From Ruminococcaceae bacterium UBA5423 (GTDB taxonomy: Bacteria; Bacillota; Clostridia; Oscillospirales; Acutalibacteraceae): 7,127 nt of DNA. The stretch lies in NCBI GenBank assembly GCA_002409375.1, contig DHNF01000139.1, positions 1,314 through 8,440 on the forward strand. Direction: 5' to 3'. How positions within the stretch are numbered: the stretch's first letter is position 1; every line of letters starts with the position of its first letter. Shown here piece after piece: positions 1 to 6,811 of the stretch. Below the pieces are notes generated by a model, which had not been told where the DNA came from, searched no databases, and saw nothing but the letters and a program-made list of their open reading frames with translations. Both the position numbers and the translations under genes were made by a program.

Positions 1-197
1 GCTGCGTCGCCCGAAGAAGATATTGCCACACCTGCTTTTTCAAATACAGGCCAAAATCCGCTGAAATATCTCGCGTTGGCATAATCGGCCTCGTTCGAAT
101 TGGCAAGAAAAATATCCAGACCCATTTTCCCGGCTACCGCCGCTGCCTTTTTAATTCTTTTGGAATACTCTGCATCGGGTATCATAATTCTGCTCAT
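1..197 (-). CDS. M24-family metallopeptidase-like protein (Xaa-Pro aminopeptidase/creatinase type), N-terminal part only
   Basis: Reading leftward from an ATG at 197-195, the frame is open to the window edge, giving 65 codons that begin MSRIMIPDAEYSKRIKKAAA. The segment DIFLANSNEADYANARYFSG, followed by a FWPVFEKAGVAIS stretch, resembles the N-terminal creatinase_N domain of Firmicutes 'Xaa-Pro peptidase family' proteins. This domain precedes the metal-binding pita-bread catalytic domain, which lies outside the window, so activity cannot be judged. Family members cleave N-terminal X-Pro bonds or hydrolyse small C-N substrates such as creatine or ectoine derivatives. The start is supported by AGAGGA about 9 nt upstream (plus-strand 207-212). 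No signal peptide is seen, so it is probably cytoplasmic. It starts 36 bp after the stop of the solute-binding lipoprotein with no terminator between, so the two are probably cotranscribed. The family call is from recognition of the N-terminal pattern only. Confidence 0.75.
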   Translation of the reverse strand, partial: MSRIMIPDAEYSKRIKKAAAVAGKMGLDIFLANSNEADYANARYFSGFWPVFEKAGVAISSSGDA

Positions 198-233
198 TTT
201 AAAATTTCCTCTTTTTCTCTTTATATTAGTTAA

Positions 234-1769
234 TTACTTACCTATATGGATAGAATCTCTGTATTCTTGAGACAAACGGTCTTGATTTTGCTGAACCGCA
301 GTGTTAACGTCTAATTTGCCCGGAGCCACGTCTTGACACATATTCCAATCGAACGCAACAACCTGCCTCATGGCGAAGTAATAATTGGAAAAATTATTGA
401 TACCGCCGCTGTTGTTGTTAATAGCTCGCAGCACATCATATGAACCTTTGTCCCTTACCACCGACTCAAACATAGCGTTTACTGTCCGTTCCAAAGCATT
501 TTCGGGTATAGACGGTTTGCTTAACTCATCAATAATAATGCTCAGCGCTTTGGCTTTGATGTCCTTATCGTCGCCCTTCAACGATGCGTTTAGTATGGCA
601 TAGCCCCACAGATAGGATACCGGAGAATTATACTTACTTGCGGAAGGACCTTTGGGAAGGGGGATTACCCCGAAATCGTCCTTCATCTTTGAAAAACTGT
701 TAAACCTCAGGCGATTGACATATTGGGGGATAAAGCCGGCTCTGCCCTGGATAAATAGGACATCCATAGCCGCTACATGCATGCTTGTATATTTTGATAG
801 ATTATACCAGAAATTAAGGGCTTCAAGAGATTTTGGACTGCCGATATTGAAGATGGGCTTGCCATTTTCTGTAGTTATCAGTTCGGTGCCATTAGATAAA
901 ATAAGCGCCATCCACAAATAATTATCCAACACGCCGTTGTCAACACCATATGTATTAGCGTCTAAAGCGTGGATTTTGACCGCAACTTCATATAATTTAT
1001 CCCAGGTCCATGTGCCGCCCTTCCACCATTTATACAGATCGTCTGGATTATACCCTGCATTTTTAACCAGCCTTTTATTGAAAAACATAACCAAATTCTC
1101 ATCAATATTCAGCAAGCCATATTTTTTTGGGACGGCCACATAATGCTTTTTGTTGTACACTAAATTTTCAGAGTGTGTTTTATTGATGTACGACTTGTTG
1201 AAATCAATAAGTCCATCAAGCTGGGTGAAAAAGTCGTTCTCGATGGCTATCCTTAACATATCCGGACCGCAGGAGTCCACGATATCAATTCCTTGAGAGT
1301 CACCAACCATGAGCCGAGGGATAAACGTTTCCAGATTAAGGGCTGAGACCGCCAGATTACAACCGTATTTCTCTTCAATAGCTTTACGCTGCTGAATTGC
1401 GTATTTGCCTTCCGCCGTATTAGCTTCTTTTCCCGGGTCATAAACATTGTAATGTATCTGGATGGTTTTTCCTTTCAGCCAATCAACGGCCGGGCCGCTC
1501 GGAGCATTTGTTCCTTGTTTACCTGAGCCCCGTCTGCTTGTGGTCGTGCCGACCAATGCTTCGGTTGTCGCCGGCTGGGATTTGCCGGTGCTGTCACCGC
1601 TTGGTTCCGTAGGGTCTTGCTCGCTTCCGGTTTGCTCATTATCGACCCAAGATTCGTCTAACTCGCTTTCCAACGCCGACTCTGTCGTATCCCTGCTGCA
1701 ACCAGCAAAAAGCCCAAATAAAAGAGCAATTACCAATAGGAGAACGCTGCTTTTTTTAATACGTGACAT
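234..1769 (-). CDS. Extracellular solute-binding lipoprotein, ABC sugar transporter family 1
   Basis: A 511-aa binding protein predicted to be lipid-anchored on the outer face of the membrane, presenting a ligand (probably a sugar or oligosaccharide) to a CUT1-type permease. Residues 1-24 form a lipoprotein signal peptide: basic MSRIKK, a leucine-rich core, and lipobox LFAGC with Cys24 as the lipidated residue. Residues 25-94 are a low-complexity Ser/Thr/Glu/Gly/Pro linker. The binding domain starts near W97 (KGKTIQIHYN). Family-typical stretches include FFNKRLVKNAGY near 227, GTWTWDKLYE near 251, and DDFGVIPLPKG near 363. An upstream in-frame ATG at 1829 would add 20 residues, but it overlaps the predicted -10 box and would bury the signal peptide; the ATG at 1769 has TGGAGG 7 nt upstream and is preferred. 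No permease lies on this strand in the window, so its partner is either the divergent pair or encoded elsewhere. The ligand cannot be predicted. Confidence 0.9.
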   Translation of the reverse strand: MSRIKKSSVLLLVIALLFGLFAGCSRDTTESALESELDESWVDNEQTGSEQDPTEPSGDSTGKSQPATTEALVGTTTSRRGSGKQGTNAPSGPAVDWLKGKTIQIHYNVYDPGKEANTAEGKYAIQQRKAIEEKYGCNLAVSALNLETFIPRLMVGDSQGIDIVDSCGPDMLRIAIENDFFTQLDGLIDFNKSYINKTHSENLVYNKKHYVAVPKKYGLLNIDENLVMFFNKRLVKNAGYNPDDLYKWWKGGTWTWDKLYEVAVKIHALDANTYGVDNGVLDNYLWMALILSNGTELITTENGKPIFNIGSPKSLEALNFWYNLSKYTSMHVAAMDVLFIQGRAGFIPQYVNRLRFNSFSKMKDDFGVIPLPKGPSASKYNSPVSYLWGYAILNASLKGDDKDIKAKALSIIIDELSKPSIPENALERTVNAMFESVVRDKGSYDVLRAINNNSGGINNFSNYYFAMRQVVAFDWNMCQDVAPGKLDVNTAVQQNQDRLSQEYRDSIHIGK

Positions 1770-1776
1770 TTCTTCG

Positions 1777-1782
1777 CCTCCA
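1777..1782 (-). promoter_or_regulatory. Ribosome binding site that fixes the start of the 511-aa lipoprotein
   Basis: Read leftward this is TGGAGG, 7 nt before the ATG at 1769-1767. It decides between that start and the longer frame beginning at 1829, which has no leader because it coincides with the -10 element of the promoter. Confidence 0.85.
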
Positions 1783-1803
1783 AGTAAGTTATAAATTTTG
1801 GTG

Positions 1804-1817
1804 TAATAACGTTTTCT
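1804..1817 (-). promoter_or_regulatory. Putative operator in the leftward leader (AACGTTATTA copy 1)
   Basis: On the minus strand this reads AGAAAACGTTATTA, with a CG centre and an AACGTT core, and lies about +5 to +18 from the predicted leftward start site. The 10-mer AACGTTATTA recurs exactly in the rightward leader (1982-1991), in the same orientation relative to that transcript. It resembles a degenerate CcpA cre box (two mismatches to TGWAANCGNTNWCA by hand) or another LacI-family operator. Binding just downstream of the start site would block transcription. The regulator is not in the window, so the family is inferred. Confidence 0.4.
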
Positions 1818-1827
1818 CATCAACGAC

Positions 1828-1856
1828 ATTATATATTTTTATTAAATAATTGTCAA
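1828..1856 (-). promoter_or_regulatory. Sigma-A type promoter for the lipoprotein-M24 unit
   Basis: Reading leftward, TTGACA (1856-1851) is followed by a 17-nt spacer and TATAAT (1833-1828). Both hexamers match the consensus exactly and the spacing is optimal. A start site near 1821 would give a leader of about 50 nt before the ATG at 1769. Upstream of the -35 box the sequence is rich in A and T tracts, compatible with an UP element. Confidence 0.8.
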
Positions 1857-1937
1857 TAGAAAAAAGCAAAACAATTTAAATAACACCCATTTATTTTATT
1901 TTTGATTAAAAATATTATGAAATTTATATAATGAGTA
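1857..1937. other. A/T-rich spacer between the two divergent promoters
   Basis: This 81-bp stretch between the two -35 boxes is strongly A/T-rich, with short A and T runs on both strands and a single short CACCC as its most G/C-rich element. It could serve as UP elements for both promoters. I see no open reading frame, hairpin or clear extra operator in it. Confidence 0.5.
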
Positions 1938-1965
1938 TTGACATTATACAATCAGGTGTTATAAT
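1938..1965 (+). promoter_or_regulatory. Sigma-A type promoter with extended -10 for the binding protein-permease operon
   Basis: TTGACA at 1938-1943, a 16-nt spacer, and TATAAT at 1960-1965. TGT directly precedes the -10 box (1957-1959), making an extended -10 of the TGnTATAAT type. Both hexamers are exact consensus, so this should be intrinsically strong unless repressed. The expected start site is near 1972, giving a leader of about 50 nt before the ATG at 2024. Confidence 0.82.
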
Positions 1966-1977
1966 TAGCTCATAAAA

Positions 1978-1991
1978 TGGTAACGTTATTA
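1978..1991 (+). promoter_or_regulatory. Putative operator in the rightward leader (AACGTTATTA copy 2)
   Basis: The site reads TGGTAACGTTATTA and contains the 8-bp perfect palindrome TAACGTTA (1981-1988) centred on CG. It lies about +7 to +20 from the predicted start site, mirroring the copy at 1804-1817. By hand it has three mismatches to the CcpA cre consensus, so a dedicated LacI-family sugar repressor is equally possible. The paired position is the main support; a six-base AACGTT core alone occurs elsewhere by chance (for example near 1324 and 3242). Confidence 0.4.
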
Positions 1992-2023
1992 TATGCGTAA
2001 TCGGTTTCAAAAGGGGCTTCACA

Positions 2024-4948
2024 ATGAGTAAACATTTGATCCGAAAGGTATCGCTGTTTCTAACCTTAGCATTAGCTTGCACATCTTTAAATTTTGTTCC
2101 TGAAACGATTGTTTTATCGGCAAACGAGAATAGCAAAACAGTTATACATAAAAACAATCTGACCGGCTATGCTACCTATCTGGAAAAATATAGCTCAAAG
2201 TCATCGCCGGACACGGAAATAAAAATTAACATACTTGACTTTACTGCGTCTGAAGGTCATGCCCAGGTATTAGAAAACATCGGCGGTCGATTAGGGAAAT
2301 GTATCAAACTCACAGATAGCGGTTACATTGAATGGCGATTTTCGGTTGAACGGGAAGGTTTATATAATATAGTAGTTGAATACTACAATATTAAAGGAAA
2401 AGGGTCGTCCATATTAAAAACACTGAAAATTAACGGGACATCTCCTTTTGACGAGGCCGTAGGCATTTCTTTCTCACGAGTATTCACAAACAACTTCCCG
2501 GTAGAGGTCGGATCTGATGGAAATGTACTTCGAAGCTTCTCTACTGACACACGGGGAAACGAAGTCCGCCCGATGCAGGTTGAGACACCTCTGTGGCAAT
2601 CTAAGGACATAACCGATAACACCGGTATTTACGGTGAACCGTTGAAGTTTTACTTTGATGCCGGTGAACATACCTTAACCTTTGATTCAATCAGAGAACC
2701 ATTGGTGATAGGTGGCGTCAAATTGTACCAGTCACCGAAAGTAATAAGTGACGAGGCGGCGGCACGGGAAGCCGAACGACTTCCGGAGACATCGGGCGTT
2801 GAGCTTCGCATACAAGGTGAAACTGCCGTTAGGAAATCCGATTCGATGCTTTCTCCGGCGTCGGACTATTCCACACCGTCAACCGATCCCAGTTCGCCTA
2901 TGAAAAATCTGCTTAATATCATTGGCGGTGCCAACTGGCAAAATCCGGGCCAGTGGATCGAATATGATTTTCGTGTTCCGCAAACTGGGCTATATAAAAT
3001 AATGATTAAAGCCCGGCAAAATATCGCCAGCGGGCAACCATCCTGCCGCAAGCTTTATATAGATGGCAAAGTCCCGTTCCAAAGTGCGACGGCGGTTAAG
3101 TGTGATTATTTAACAAATTGGCAGATCGTTGAGCCGGGTGGCGATAACCACAAGGGACTTATTTATCTTGAAAAAGGCCGCGCACACACCCTCCGGCTTG
3201 AAGTTTCATACGGAGAACTTGCGGATATTATACAGCGGGTTAACGTTCTGGTTGAACGATATTTAACCGTTTACCGCAATATGTTGATGTTCATAGGACC
3301 TAATCCCGACCTCAACCGTGATTACGAGTTTGATGTGATAATCCCGGACGAGATAGAAGAATTAGCGCGCTTGAGCAGTGAGACCGAAAAGATCTACGAG
3401 GATTTTATCGCCTACACCGGAACGGGCGGACAGCAGGCGCAGATACTGCGCAGTATCACGAGCATAGCATCAAAGATGAGCCGTAACCATCGGGATATAG
3501 CAAAATATTTCAATGACTTTAGCATGGATATCGCTGCTTTGGGTACTTTTTTAGCCAGCGTAAAATTACAACCACTGGAAATTGATTATATTTCCATCGC
3601 ATCACCGGACGTGGAGTTTGAGAAGGCCGAGAAGAGTCTGTGGAGCCGCATTGTATTTTCGTTCAAGCAATTTTTTTATTCATTTATTGTAGATTATTCA
3701 GTTGTCAGCAACGAAAAAGAAAATGCGGTGACTGTCTGGTTGGGCAGCGGACTTGGAGGGCGTGATCAAGCCGAGGTATTGAGCAATATGGTGCAGGACA
3801 GCTTTATCGGCGAGGATAATATATACGTAAACGTCAAACTGGTACCGCCGGGAGCACTGCTTACCGCGACCCTTGCCGGACTTGGACCCGATGTGGCGCT
3901 TTCTTTAGGCCAAAGCGACCCGGTAAACTACGCAATTCGTGGTGCTGTTTCAGATATTTCGCAATTTGAAAGTTTTAGTGACGTCGAAAAGAGGTTTATG
4001 CCCAGCGCGATGGAGCCTATGCGTTTTGATGGAAAAGTATACGGACTTCCCGAAACCCAGAGCTTCTACATGATGTTCTACCGTGAGGATATATTAAACC
4101 AGCTTGACATTAAAGTACCGCAGACATGGGACGATGTGATAGAAATTATTCCGACGTTACAAAAACAGCATCTCCAGTTTGGGTTGCCTCTTCCGTACGT
4201 TCAGGCGACTATTGGTGCGGGTTTTCCTGCTTACGCCATGTTTTTATTTCAGCAGGACGGGGAGTTGTACACCGAAGGCGGGCGATTTTCTGCGTTGAAT
4301 ACTGATGCAGCCATTGATGCTTTTAACATGTGGACACGCTTTTATACCGATTACGGCCTATTGATTTCGTATGATGCCTTAACCCGTTTCCGTACCGGCG
4401 AAACGCCGATTTTAATTGAAAATTACGGCTTCTATAATCAACTGTCGGTGGCTGCACCCGAGCTGGAGGGTCGGTGGAAGTTCGGGCTGGTTCCGGGCAT
4501 AAAGCAATCGGACGGCAGAATCAATAGAACCGTATCAAGCAACGTGACCTCCTGCGTAATTATGAGTGCCGCAAAAAACAAAGAGCACGCATGGAAGTTT
4601 CTGGATTGGTGGACCTCGACGGATACCCAGCAGAAATATGCGCGGGAGATTGAGAGCATTCTGGGAACCGTTGGCCGGTATCAGCCCGCCAACACCGAAG
4701 CGATTTACAGCATACCCTGGAAAACCGCCGACCTTGCGTTACTGACCGAACAGCTTAAGCACACTAAAGGCATACAAGAAGTGCCGGGCAGCTATATGAC
4801 CCCGCGTTATGTGGATTTTGCTTTTAAGCAAATCGTGGTGGACAGAAAATACGGCGCCGATTCTGCGCAGATTATTATAGATGCCAGCAAACTGATCACC
4901 GGGGAACTGAAAGTAAAACACGCCGAATTTGGTCTGCACGATCGATAA
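2024..4948 (+). CDS. Modular secreted ABC solute-binding protein with two N-terminal carbohydrate-binding-like domains
   Basis: A 974-aa protein, about twice the usual 420-550 aa of family-1 binding proteins. Residues 1-33 look like a secretion signal (basic start, hydrophobic 9-25, possible cleavage after LSA33). Residues ~65-235 form a first beta-rich module (GYIEWRFSVEREGLYNIVVE, then LKINGTSPF). Residues ~258-412 form a second one resembling CBM6/CBM35 modules (NPGQWIEYDFRVPQTGLYKI, then RKLYIDGKVPF). Residues ~413-565 look mainly helical, with an aromatic helix near 539-558. Residues ~566-974 are the solute-binding domain (NAVTVWLGSG, GLPETQSFYMMFYREDIL, FLDWWTSTD). No hydrolase signature was recognised, so its role is binding and delivery, not cleavage. 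The start has AAGGGG 7 nt upstream. It heads an operon with two permeases. The only Cys in the signal region, Cys19 in LALAC, is a poor lipobox. Domain boundaries are by eye; the ligand is unknown. Confidence 0.87.
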   Translation: MSKHLIRKVSLFLTLALACTSLNFVPETIVLSANENSKTVIHKNNLTGYATYLEKYSSKSSPDTEIKINILDFTASEGHAQVLENIGGRLGKCIKLTDSGYIEWRFSVEREGLYNIVVEYYNIKGKGSSILKTLKINGTSPFDEAVGISFSRVFTNNFPVEVGSDGNVLRSFSTDTRGNEVRPMQVETPLWQSKDITDNTGIYGEPLKFYFDAGEHTLTFDSIREPLVIGGVKLYQSPKVISDEAAAREAERLPETSGVELRIQGETAVRKSDSMLSPASDYSTPSTDPSSPMKNLLNIIGGANWQNPGQWIEYDFRVPQTGLYKIMIKARQNIASGQPSCRKLYIDGKVPFQSATAVKCDYLTNWQIVEPGGDNHKGLIYLEKGRAHTLRLEVSYGELADIIQRVNVLVERYLTVYRNMLMFIGPNPDLNRDYEFDVIIPDEIEELARLSSETEKIYEDFIAYTGTGGQQAQILRSITSIASKMSRNHRDIAKYFNDFSMDIAALGTFLASVKLQPLEIDYISIASPDVEFEKAEKSLWSRIVFSFKQFFYSFIVDYSVVSNEKENAVTVWLGSGLGGRDQAEVLSNMVQDSFIGEDNIYVNVKLVPPGALLTATLAGLGPDVALSLGQSDPVNYAIRGAVSDISQFESFSDVEKRFMPSAMEPMRFDGKVYGLPETQSFYMMFYREDILNQLDIKVPQTWDDVIEIIPTLQKQHLQFGLPLPYVQATIGAGFPAYAMFLFQQDGELYTEGGRFSALNTDAAIDAFNMWTRFYTDYGLLISYDALTRFRTGETPILIENYGFYNQLSVAAPELEGRWKFGLVPGIKQSDGRINRTVSSNVTSCVIMSAAKNKEHAWKFLDWWTSTDTQQKYAREIESILGTVGRYQPANTEAIYSIPWKTADLALLTEQLKHTKGIQEVPGSYMTPRYVDFAFKQIVVDRKYGADSAQIIIDASKLITGELKVKHAEFGLHDR

Positions 4949-5020
4949 ATGAGTTGGGAGTTGCGCTTTGCTCACACAGACTAAGAGGGGTTTTAATATC
5001 TTTTATAAGAGGAGTATCTT

Positions 5021-5917
5021 ATGAGCAATATTGTTAAAACAATCCGTAAGTATAAGGCATCGTATTTATTCATGTCCCCTTTTATTATAATTTTTACCGT
5101 TTTTACGGTTACTCCTGTTATCATTGCAATCTTTTTCGGTTTTACTCAATTTAACATATTACAGGTGCCGAAATTTATCGGTCTTGAAAATTTTCGTCGC
5201 TTGTTTTTTGAAGACGATATCTTCCTCATTTCCATAAAAAACACCTTTATATTTGCCTCAATTACAGGCCCGATCAGTTATTTATTATGCTTGTTTATCG
5301 CGTGGTTTATAAATGAACTGCCTCCCAAACCACGCGCGGTGATAACGCTTTTGTTCTACACGCCGTCGCTGGCCGCAGGTGCAACTACGGCGATATGGCT
5401 TATGATTTTCAGTGGCGACAGATACGGCCTTTTAAATTCACTACTAATATCCTTGGGGCTGCTCAATACACCCATCCAATGGCTTGTGGACTTACGATAC
5501 ATAAAGGCTGCTGTCATAATCACGGTTCTGTGGGGCAGTCTGGGGGCCGGGTTTTTGTCATTTATTGCCGGGTTCCAGACGATAGATAAGTCACTCTACG
5601 AGGCCGGGGCGGTGGACGGGATAAGAAACCGTTATCAAGAGCTCTGGCACATCACTCTACCCTCCATGAGAGGGCAGATGATGTTCAGCGCCATTATGAG
5701 TATTACGGCCTCATTCGCCATAGGTGACGTCATCACCGCCCTGTGCGGATTTCCAAGCTCCAATTACGCGGCACATACCATTATGAACCATCTTATGGAT
5801 TATGGGACTGCCCGGTTTGAAATGGGATATGCCTGCGCCATCGCTTCAATTTTATTCATGATCATGATTATGCTCAACAAGCTCGCTCAAAAGCTGATTT
5901 CCAAGGTAGGTGACTAA
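5021..5917 (+). CDS. Sugar ABC transporter permease, MalF/UgpA/LplB-like (CUT1)
   Basis: A 298-aa inner-membrane subunit, normal length for this family, forming half of the translocation channel. About six membrane segments are visible: ~14-40, 73-97, 105-128, 158-182, 218-240 and 265-288. The cytoplasmic EAA loop that docks the ATPase is present at E194 (EAGAVDGIRNRYQELWHITLP, with D199, G200 and the LP pair). TAAGAGGAG lies 6 nt before the ATG. It starts 72 bp after the binding-protein gene, with no terminator-like hairpin in the gap, and its stop codon touches the start of the second permease. The binding-protein/permease/permease order is the usual CUT1 arrangement. Specificity cannot be read from the permease. 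Confidence 0.94.
   Translation: MSNIVKTIRKYKASYLFMSPFIIIFTVFTVTPVIIAIFFGFTQFNILQVPKFIGLENFRRLFFEDDIFLISIKNTFIFASITGPISYLLCLFIAWFINELPPKPRAVITLLFYTPSLAAGATTAIWLMIFSGDRYGLLNSLLISLGLLNTPIQWLVDLRYIKAAVIITVLWGSLGAGFLSFIAGFQTIDKSLYEAGAVDGIRNRYQELWHITLPSMRGQMMFSAIMSITASFAIGDVITALCGFPSSNYAAHTIMNHLMDYGTARFEMGYACAIASILFMIMIMLNKLAQKLISKVGD
5903..5910 (+). promoter_or_regulatory. Ribosome binding site within the first permease's 3' end
   Basis: AAGGTAGG sits inside the last codons of the first permease, 7 nt before the ATG at 5918, which follows TAA (5915-5917) with no gap. This arrangement suggests translational coupling, so the two permease subunits would be made in matched amounts. Confidence 0.7.
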
Positions 5918-6811
5918 ATGTACAAAAAAGTAAAAAAGGTCAAGTGCCGGAGGAAAAAACTTTTTAAATTTCATAAGGTGAACCGTTCCTTTAGCGGCAA
6001 TCTTGTACTTGTGCTGATTTTGGGCACCGCCTCATTGTTTATGGCGTTACCGCTGTACTACACGGTCATTCAGTCCATCAAACCACTGAATGAACTGTGG
6101 ATATTCCCCCCAAAATTCTATGTACAGAATCCGACTTTTAAAAATTTTTCGGAGCTTTTCACACTAATGGGCAATTCTCGGGTCCCATTCCTTCGTTACA
6201 TATTCAATACGTTGTTTATTACAGTTTCTGGGACTTTTTTCCAAGTCATATTATCCTCCATGTGCGCCTATCCGCTGGCGAAACACCGTTTTCCGGGCTC
6301 CAGACACATTTTTAAGGTAATCGTCCTTTCACTTATGTTCAGCCCGGCGGTAACCGGCATTCCAAATTACCTGATTCTCGCCAAATTAGGCTGGATCGAC
6401 ACCTATTTAGCGATACTCGTACCTATACTTGGCAGTACATTAGGTCTATATCTTATGAAGCAATTTATGGAACAAATACACGATTCCATATTGGAATCGG
6501 CGAAGATCGACGGTGCAAACGAATGGATGATTTTTTGGCGCATCGTCATGCCGCAGGTTAAAGCCGCGTGGCTTACCATGATCGTTTTCTCCGTGCAGGG
6601 ATTGTGGAATATAGGACCCACCATCATGATCTATTCGGAACAGCTAAAAACGCTTCCCTATGCTCTTTCGCAAATCATCGCCGCCGGTATTTCAAGGGCC
6701 GGTGTGGCCAGTGCTGTTGCTGTTGTGATGATTACCGCGCCGTTGACAGTTTTTGTATTCACACAAAGCAAGGTGATTGAGACAATGTCCAGCTCGGGTA
6801 TTAAGGAATAG
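5918..6811 (+). CDS. Carbohydrate ABC transporter permease, MalG/UgpE/YtcP-like (CUT1)
   Basis: A 297-aa membrane subunit pairing with the upstream permease. It opens with a strongly basic cytoplasmic tail (about ten Lys/Arg within the first 16 residues), then the family-typical VNRSFSGNLVLVLIL and FMALPLYYTVIQSIKPLNEL around the first membrane segment, followed by WIFPPKFYVQNPTFKNF. The EAA loop begins at E193 (ESAKIDGANEWMIFWRIVMP, with D198 and G199); the usual Leu of the LP pair is Met here, a conservative change. Further hydrophobic segments lie on both sides of the loop, consistent with about six membrane spans. The start abuts the preceding stop and has a good ribosome site, so the basic tail is probably genuine. 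No ATPase gene follows; a shared MsmK/UgpC-type ATPase encoded elsewhere is the likely energy source. Confidence 0.94.
   Translation: MYKKVKKVKCRRKKLFKFHKVNRSFSGNLVLVLILGTASLFMALPLYYTVIQSIKPLNELWIFPPKFYVQNPTFKNFSELFTLMGNSRVPFLRYIFNTLFITVSGTFFQVILSSMCAYPLAKHRFPGSRHIFKVIVLSLMFSPAVTGIPNYLILAKLGWIDTYLAILVPILGSTLGLYLMKQFMEQIHDSILESAKIDGANEWMIFWRIVMPQVKAAWLTMIVFSVQGLWNIGPTIMIYSEQLKTLPYALSQIIAAGISRAGVASAVAVVMITAPLTVFVFTQSKVIETMSSSGIKE

Noticed and set aside
1323..1330. AAACGTTT palindrome as a third operator copy
   Set aside because: It lies deep inside the lipoprotein coding region and shares only the AACGTT core with the leader sites, so chance is the likelier explanation.
385..1794. Plus-strand open frames opposite the lipoprotein gene (for example 1462-1794)
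   Set aside because: They are antisense shadows of a well-supported gene, lack family-like sequence and have no convincing ribosome sites. The Pro/Ser/Leu-rich one at 1462-1794 merely mirrors the low-complexity linker and signal peptide.
1770..1829. A 20-residue N-terminal extension of the lipoprotein, starting at the ATG at 1829-1827
   Set aside because: That ATG overlaps the leftward -10 box, so it would lie upstream of the transcript start. It would also place 20 residues before a textbook lipoprotein signal peptide, whereas the ATG at 1769 has its own TGGAGG.
2383..4975. Minus-strand open frames opposite the 974-aa protein
   Set aside because: All are short, lie wholly or mostly inside a gene with clear family motifs, and show no protein-like features of their own.
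4949..5020. Possible terminator or attenuator between the binding protein and the first permease
   Set aside because: No stable inverted repeat is visible; TTTT runs occur but without a preceding GC-rich stem. The gap is best read as a short operon spacer.
6743..6775. TTGACA near the end of the second permease as a promoter for the last gene
   Set aside because: No acceptable -10 hexamer is present 16-18 nt downstream, and the hexamer lies within coding sequence.
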